Source of the DNA: Chitinophagales bacterium
GTDB lineage: Bacteria; Bacteroidota; Bacteroidia; Chitinophagales; JADJOU01
Assembly (NCBI GenBank): GCA_025455685.1
Contig: JALOMB010000012.1
Coordinates: 1-49,156, forward strand
Length of the DNA stretch: 49,156 bases
Direction: 5' to 3'
Shown here: positions 44,576 through 49,156 of the stretch, one piece after another
Layout of the letters: each line of letters starts with the position of its first letter
Numbering within the stretch: the stretch's first letter is position 1
The notes under the pieces: model-generated
Databases searched by the model: none
What the model saw: the letters and a program-made list of their open reading frames with translations, nothing else
Told to the model about the DNA's origin: nothing
Translations under genes and position numbers: made by a program

Positions 44576-46419
44576 TATTCTACGGTCACACTTTTAGCTA
44601 AATTTCTTGGTTGATCTACATTGCATCCTCTGAGCAAAGCAATATGATATGCTAGAAGTTGCATCGGGATAGCAGACAATATCGGTGTTAAGACTTCGTG
44701 AATTTCTGGCAATGCGATAAAATGAGTCGACAAATTCTTGATCTCTGTTTCGTTTTCTATAGAAATAGAGATAATTTTTCCTTTTCTAGCGGCTACCTCT
44801 TGCATATTTGAGACTAGCTTGTCTTTTAAGCTCATATTATTGGCTACGAAAACCACGGGCATTTGCTCATCGATTAAAGCAATTGGCCCATGTTTCATCT
44901 CAGCAGCAGGATAACCTTCGGCATGAATATAGGAGATTTCTTTGAGTTTGAGGGCTCCTTCGAGAGCAGATGGGAAATTATAACCACGACCTAAGAATAG
45001 AAAATTCTTTGATTCATAAAAATCTTTTGCGATTTCTTGTGTTTGAAGGTCTAAATCGGGTAATATCTCTTGAATTTTGTCAGGTAGTCCTTCTAACTGA
45101 ACTAGAATTTCTGTGATTTTTTGTTTGGTCAAAGTGCCTTTTTGATCGGCAAGCCACAAAGCCATTAAGGTTAAAACGGAGAGCTGCGCTGTAAAAGCCT
45201 TAGTAGAAGCTACACCAATTTCAGGGCCTGCATGCGTGTAGCAGCCTGCATCTGAAGCTCTCGGTATTGAAGAGCCCACTACATTACAAACCCCTAATAT
45301 AAGACACCCTTTTTGCTTAGCCATATCGATAGCTGCCAAGGTATCTGCTGTTTCACCTGATTGTGAAATAGCTATGATCACATCTTCTGGATATAAGACA
45401 GGATTTCTATATCGAAACTCGGATGCATATTCTACTTCTACGTTTATACGGGCTAAATCTTCAATCAAATACTCTGCAATGAGAGCAGCGTGCCATGATG
45501 TGCCGCAAGCCATGATGATGATTCTTTTTGAGTTCAAAAGTTTATTTCGATATTCCTCCAAGCCAGCAAGCTTTATTATGCCTAAGTTAGCATCAATACG
45601 ACCACGCACAGAGTCCAAAATACTTTTTGGTTGTTCATAAATTTCTTTATGCATGAAAAAATCAAATCCACCTTTTTCAATCATTTCTAACTTGATAGAT
45701 AACTCCTGAATATAAGGTGAAATGATATCGTTTTCTAACGAAAAAATTTGAAAGTCTCCATTCGACTTAAGTTCTACGATCTCAAACTCATTGAGATATA
45801 TAATTTTTTTGGTGTATTCTACCAAAGGCGATGCATCTGAAGCAAGGAAAAATTCATTTTCACCCAAGCCTAAAAGTAAGGGAGAGCCCTTTCTAGCCCC
45901 AATCATTTCACCTGGATGAAGTGAAGATATCACACAAATAGCATAAGCTCCTGTGACTTCATTCAAAGCTAATCTAACTGCTTCTTTCAAAGAACATTGT
46001 TGATTCTTTAATACATCTTCTATCAAATGAACAAGTACTTCCGTATCCGTCTCAGATTTAAACGCATAGCCTCGATTAATCAATTCTGATTTCAAGGTTT
46101 GATAATTTTCGATTATTCCATTATGAATCACAGAAATTGTAGCCTCAGCATTAGCATGCGGATGCGCATTGACTTGATTTGGCTCGCCATGTGTCGCCCA
46201 ACGCGTATGACCTATAGCTAAATGACCAAGTCGAAACTCATCAGGAATTATCGCTTCTAAATCATCTACTTTGCCTTTGTTTTTATAAATTTTGAGCGCT
46301 TGATTGTCATAAATCGCAATTCCAGCACTATCATATCCACGATATTCTAGTCTTCTTAGACCTTTGATAACTATTGGATAAGCTTGTCGAAAGCCCATAT
46401 AGCCCACAATTCCACACAT
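44575..46419 (-). CDS. glmS: Glucosamine-fructose-6-phosphate aminotransferase
   Basis: A 614-residue enzyme that makes glucosamine-6-phosphate from fructose-6-phosphate and glutamine, feeding peptidoglycan and other cell-wall sugars. Cys2 in MCGIVGYMG is the glutaminase nucleophile; GHTRWATHG and the HNGIIENY motif follow. Two SIS domains (GTSWHAALIAEYLIED, SGETADTLAAI) and the C-terminal DQPRNLAKSVTVE complete it. It lies 4 bases after the DUF4270 gene. No glmS ribozyme is expected in this phylum and none is seen. Confidence 0.98.
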   Translation of the reverse strand: MCGIVGYMGFRQAYPIVIKGLRRLEYRGYDSAGIAIYDNQALKIYKNKGKVDDLEAIIPDEFRLGHLAIGHTRWATHGEPNQVNAHPHANAEATISVIHNGIIENYQTLKSELINRGYAFKSETDTEVLVHLIEDVLKNQQCSLKEAVRLALNEVTGAYAICVISSLHPGEMIGARKGSPLLLGLGENEFFLASDASPLVEYTKKIIYLNEFEIVELKSNGDFQIFSLENDIISPYIQELSIKLEMIEKGGFDFFMHKEIYEQPKSILDSVRGRIDANLGIIKLAGLEEYRNKLLNSKRIIIMACGTSWHAALIAEYLIEDLARINVEVEYASEFRYRNPVLYPEDVIIAISQSGETADTLAAIDMAKQKGCLILGVCNVVGSSIPRASDAGCYTHAGPEIGVASTKAFTAQLSVLTLMALWLADQKGTLTKQKITEILVQLEGLPDKIQEILPDLDLQTQEIAKDFYESKNFLFLGRGYNFPSALEGALKLKEISYIHAEGYPAAEMKHGPIALIDEQMPVVFVANNMSLKDKLVSNMQEVAARKGKIISISIENETEIKNLSTHFIALPEIHEVLTPILSAIPMQLLAYHIALLRGCNVDQPRNLAKSVTVE

Positions 46420-46423
46420 AGTA

Positions 46424-47710
46424 TTATTTCTTTAGATAGTTTATTCTTAATTTGGGTTTAGCGTTTCCATTCATGGCTATAATTTTTCTAGTTTGAATGA
46501 AATTATTAGTATTCGCAAGACTCCCACCCCAATTGGTCGCTAAATTATTAGCTAATAAAGCAAACTGCAATTGAGTCGCATTATTTTCAATATGTCCCAT
46601 TAAGTCCTGTGAAATGTCTAAACGAATCTGTGAACAAGCCACACCATCAATTGTAGTGTCTATCTTGTTAGGATAATAAAAACTAATATTTTTCTGATCC
46701 AATATAGTACCATAGGCACTTGTAGCATTACCACGAGAGAGAATCCCTATTCTGTTGATTATCGAATGACTCGTATCTATTACGTTTACGATGAGTTCAG
46801 CTTTGATTATATTATAATTTTTTAGCCTTACCGCTAGGTTTGAGAAATCTAAAATACCTCTATACCCATCGTGAGACATGAGATACATTTTATTCGTAAA
46901 ATTCTTGCTATTTACGATATCTTCTACTAAGCTATTTGTCGTAGCTGCATAAATCCTAGTAAAGCTATTTGTAGCACCGGATGTATTAAATACTGAAACA
47001 ACAGATAAATTATTCGCATCTTTGCCATATATGACCAATCTCATTTGATTAGATTGGCAGGACATAATAGGCCCACCACCTGTAGAAGTGCTCGCTTCAG
47101 GCTTGATGAGAAAACCCTTAAACACATTGTGTAAGGCAGCATTATCTGAATAAGTGCCTGGAGCAATGAGTCGCTGTGCCAAGGAATTATCAAATTTTAA
47201 TCGTAATGCAGGCGGGAGTTTGATATTGCCATCCATAAAACTATCAGTAGTATTGAAGGTGAAGTTCGGAATCGTAAGCAAAGGCGTAGCATTATAAGTT
47301 GGGTCTTGGTTACCAAAGGCGTTTGCAGTAGTCATTGTCGAAGTCAATTCATAAACATTCAAGGTCATTGGGCTAGCCTGTGTTCCATTGCGAAATGTAT
47401 TGATATAAGGAGCAATCAATACAATACTGTCAACCCTAGAAAAATTAAAACTCCTGCTGCTCGAAGAAGTCTCAAATGACGTATAAAGCCCATATACACT
47501 CGTACCAAAATCAGGATGAACGGAAACTCCTAAAGACCATGCCGAAGGATTCGCAATCGTCTGAATAGAATCTCCGACCATAGACCATGTATAAGAAAAA
47601 CTATCAGATGTTAAAACATCAAATCCACTACTGTCAGCAGAATTAAATACTTCAGATTTGCTACAAGACCAAGTCAAAAGAGAAAATATTACTATCAAAA
47701 TTGGTTTCAT
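46424..47710 (-). CDS. DUF4270 lipoprotein
   Basis: A 428-residue lipoprotein (lipobox TWSC, Cys16) with the DUF4270 pattern: VHPDFGTSVYGLYTSF, SRVDSIVLIAPYINTF near 95, and a C-terminal beta region ending in GNAKPKLRINYLKK. Conserved in Bacteroidota, function unknown; probably outer-membrane associated. It sits between a GT5-like gene and glmS, an order I recall as frequent in the phylum, suggesting a link to envelope polysaccharide or cell wall. Confidence 0.9.
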   Translation of the reverse strand: MKPILIVIFSLLTWSCSKSEVFNSADSSGFDVLTSDSFSYTWSMVGDSIQTIANPSAWSLGVSVHPDFGTSVYGLYTSFETSSSSRSFNFSRVDSIVLIAPYINTFRNGTQASPMTLNVYELTSTMTTANAFGNQDPTYNATPLLTIPNFTFNTTDSFMDGNIKLPPALRLKFDNSLAQRLIAPGTYSDNAALHNVFKGFLIKPEASTSTGGGPIMSCQSNQMRLVIYGKDANNLSVVSVFNTSGATNSFTRIYAATTNSLVEDIVNSKNFTNKMYLMSHDGYRGILDFSNLAVRLKNYNIIKAELIVNVIDTSHSIINRIGILSRGNATSAYGTILDQKNISFYYPNKIDTTIDGVACSQIRLDISQDLMGHIENNATQLQFALLANNLATNWGGSLANTNNFIQTRKIIAMNGNAKPKLRINYLKK

Positions 47711-47722
47711 GAAGAAAATTGA

Positions 47723-48547
47723 TTAAGCTACTTGGGGTGTGAATCCTAGAATTTTTAAGAAATTGTTTTGTTCATCGAGCTCATCAAAAATATGAAACAG
47801 TGGCTTTGTATTTTCTTTGCATATTTTTTCGATTTGGTCTTTTTGCTCATCGATATAATTCAATACAATATCTGAATAATGCATGGCGCTTCGCACTATA
47901 CATTCATGAGAGCATGTATCGTAAATTGCTAAATGTTTATTGGGAATATGTCCATCTAGCGAAATTAACTCTTTGAACTTCTTATGGTCATATGAAGCAA
48001 ATTGATCATCGATATTTTGAAACACTATCTTAGTTTTCATGAAGACTGGGTCTTTGTGAAAAGAGCTTTTGATATACAAAGGTACGAGGGACGAAAACCA
48101 ACCGTTGCAAATAATCATATCAGGAGCCCAACCGAATTTCTTAACGGTTTCTACGACACCTCGGTTATAAAACACCATGCGCTCTACATTATCGCTATAG
48201 AAATCACCTGATTCATCATGAAAAAGCGATTTTCGTTCGAAGAAATCATCATTATAGAGAAAATATACTTGAACTCGGTTTTTATTGATTTGAAGTGAAG
48301 ATACCTTGATCGTAAGGCTATAATCCTCACCACCAAAGGATACATTGAGCCCTGAGAGTCTAGATACTTGGTTGAGTCTGTGTTTTCGGTCATTGATAAA
48401 GCCAAACTTAGGCATTAGAATACGAATGTCACAATTATTGCTCATGAGCAAACTAGGTTGCGTAGAGAGTAATTTTGAGAGATATTCACTATTTTGGGTA
48501 AAAGGCATTAAATCATTGGCGACGATGAGTACTTTAGTTTTCTCCAT
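47723..48547 (-). CDS. GT5 starch/glycogen-synthase N-domain-like protein
   Basis: A 274-residue protein resembling only the N-terminal catalytic domain of glycogen/starch synthase (GT5): VLIVANDLMPFT, DIRILMPKFGFINDR, RMVFYNRGVVETVKKFGWAP and DMIICNGWFSSLVPLYIK. Full enzymes are about 470 residues and contain a second Rossmann domain with nucleotide-sugar contacts, absent here. The short form occurs in Bacteroidota beside DUF4270. Catalytic activity is therefore doubtful. It is the first gene of the run down to the mutase. Confidence 0.85.
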   Translation of the reverse strand: MEKTKVLIVANDLMPFTQNSEYLSKLLSTQPSLLMSNNCDIRILMPKFGFINDRKHRLNQVSRLSGLNVSFGGEDYSLTIKVSSLQINKNRVQVYFLYNDDFFERKSLFHDESGDFYSDNVERMVFYNRGVVETVKKFGWAPDMIICNGWFSSLVPLYIKSSFHKDPVFMKTKIVFQNIDDQFASYDHKKFKELISLDGHIPNKHLAIYDTCSHECIVRSAMHYSDIVLNYIDEQKDQIEKICKENTKPLFHIFDELDEQNNFLKILGFTPQVA

Positions 48548-48573
48548 AATACGATTGAGATATGTTTTAGATA

Positions 48574-48605
48574 CAAAGATAGCGAAAAAAAATTATTTTT
48601 CTCAA
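48574..48605 (-). promoter_or_regulatory. Promoter of the GT5-DUF4270-glmS run
   Basis: On the minus strand TTG (48605-48603), a 21-base spacer and TATCTTTG (48581-48574) fit the Bacteroidota promoter form. The predicted leader is about 20 bases to the ATG at 48547. Confidence 0.5.
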
Positions 48606-48735
48606 TTTTTTTATGAAATTCCGCTATTTTGTTTGGATTTGTAAGTTGTTAGAGTCATTTTTTTACGTACTTAAGACTCAAGGTTTAAGCCCTGGGCTAT
48701 AAATTGAATTTTCTATGTTTTCAATCAACTTGGAG

Positions 48736-48903
48736 TCAACCTATTTTAGGATTATATAAATCTCCATCAATACGAAAGTAGTTTACATTTAAATATTTGT
48801 TACAAGTTATTTCAGATGATCCTGCTTCTCGAAGGGGGACTTCCTTTTCAACAATAGTATCACCTTCATATTTTGAACATGAGACCATAATGATTAAAAG
48901 CAA
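48736..48903 (-). pseudogene. Decayed small lipoprotein
   Basis: The frame reads LLIIMVSCSKYEGDTIVEKE then VPLREAGSSEITCNKYLNVN and ends at TGA 48738-48736, a short lipoprotein with a lipobox VSC. Immediately upstream in frame are RNK and a stop codon (TAA), where a start and positively charged n-region would be expected. A TTG at 48903 could start a 55-residue protein with a weak signal, so translation is not excluded. Probably a pseudogene. Confidence 0.45.
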
Positions 48904-48909
48904 TAGAAT

Positions 48910-49105
48910 TTATTTGTTCCTAATTTGAGCTATTTATAAATTAATAAAATTACCACAAACGCTTTGGCATTGCTGTTAGGAAGGGTGAAGTCATTTCCAA
49001 AATCTTTTAAAATCATACACAAAGATAAAAAAATAAAATCCTTTTTGCCAGAAAAAAAATCACACCACCCCGACTTACGGCAATGCAAAGTTGTATGCAG
49101 TTTTT
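48910..49105. other. A/T-rich region with no recognised gene
   Basis: These bases between the lipoprotein remnant and the edge ORF hold no coding stretch, RNA or terminator that I recognise. Confidence 0.4.
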
Positions 49106-49156
49106 TCATTCAGGTATTTCAATGAGTTCTGTTTCCTCGTCTATTTTCATGTCTGT
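49106..49156 (-). CDS. 3' end of an unidentified gene, cut by the window edge
   Basis: The minus strand reads DMKIDEETELIEIPE and stops at TGA (49108-49106). The acidic end could belong to a gene that starts outside the window. Too short to identify; it may be noncoding. Confidence 0.3.
   Translation of the reverse strand, partial: TDMKIDEETELIEIPE

Noticed and set aside
1-49156. tRNA, CRISPR array, insertion sequence or prophage
   Set aside because: No cloverleaf sequence, regularly spaced repeats, transposase, integrase or structural phage gene was seen on either strand.

Overview
The window looks like a contiguous piece of chromosome from a low-GC member of the Bacteroidota. The evidence is the family content: ribosomal L28-L33-DUF4295 triplet, a Rho with a long charged N-terminal extension, type IX secretion (T9SS) sorting domains of both the short Por type and the gliding/CHU_C type, DUF4270, DUF2279, DUF4369/TlpA and Omp28-like lipoproteins. 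Promoter-like sequences of the Bacteroidota form TAnnTTTG also occur, and Shine-Dalgarno sequences are almost absent. I cannot place it below phylum from sequence alone; a class such as Chitinophagia or Saprospiria is possible but unproven. I see no tRNA, rRNA, CRISPR array, insertion sequence, prophage or replication origin.

Layout. 1-1.8 kb (+): a TPR lipoprotein, then rpmB, rpmG and a DUF4295 gene, closed by a strong terminator. 1.8-17.0 kb (-): a run read from 17.0 kb downwards: transketolase N-terminal subunit, two tandem von Willebrand A (vWA) proteins, rho, uvrA, a C-terminal processing protease, flavodoxin, fumarylacetoacetase, a small conserved protein and a SNF2-type helicase. 17.1-24.6 kb (+): a small secreted protein, recO, an Omp28-like lipoprotein, a membrane-anchored TPR protein, a T9SS-exported trypsin-like protease, an RsmI-like methyltransferase, a small unknown protein and a DUF2279 protein. 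24.6-25.7 kb is a gene graveyard holding a decayed enoyl-CoA hydratase. 25.7-26.3 kb (+): an outer-membrane beta-barrel protein with its terminator. 26.4-35.7 kb (-): Smr/DUF2027 protein, mscL, TlpA-like protein, ArnT-like membrane protein, SpoU methyltransferase, a GmrSD-like DUF262/DUF1524 protein, a T9SS type B protein and an M16-like protein. 35.8-40.0 kb (+): dnaX, lysA and an arginase-fold protein. 40.1-48.5 kb (-): an IcmF-type mutase core, a class A penicillin-binding protein, glmS, a DUF4270 lipoprotein and a GT5 starch-synthase-like protein. The right edge holds a decayed small lipoprotein and the 3' end of another gene.

Most genes are housekeeping: replication and repair (dnaX, recO, uvrA), transcription termination (rho), translation (rpmB, rpmG, rRNA/tRNA methyltransferases), cell wall (glmS feeding UDP-GlcNAc to peptidoglycan, class A PBP, lysA making lysine from meso-diaminopimelate), tyrosine breakdown (FAH) and envelope/secreted proteins.

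The most notable observations are these. (1) dnaX is split by a run of ten A residues, with the tau tail open in the +1 frame directly from that run; this could be programmed slippage making gamma and tau, or an indel. (2) The GmrSD-like gene has lost, in frame, exactly the segment that carries the family's DGQQR motif. (3) Three genes have a TAnnTTTG element ending exactly four bases before ATG, which predicts leaderless mRNAs. (4) The mutase is an IcmF-type catalytic core with no B12 or GTPase domain. (5) Two vWA genes are coupled to a split transketolase gene by a TTGA stop/start overlap. I did not find a clear, complete, new multi-gene system.
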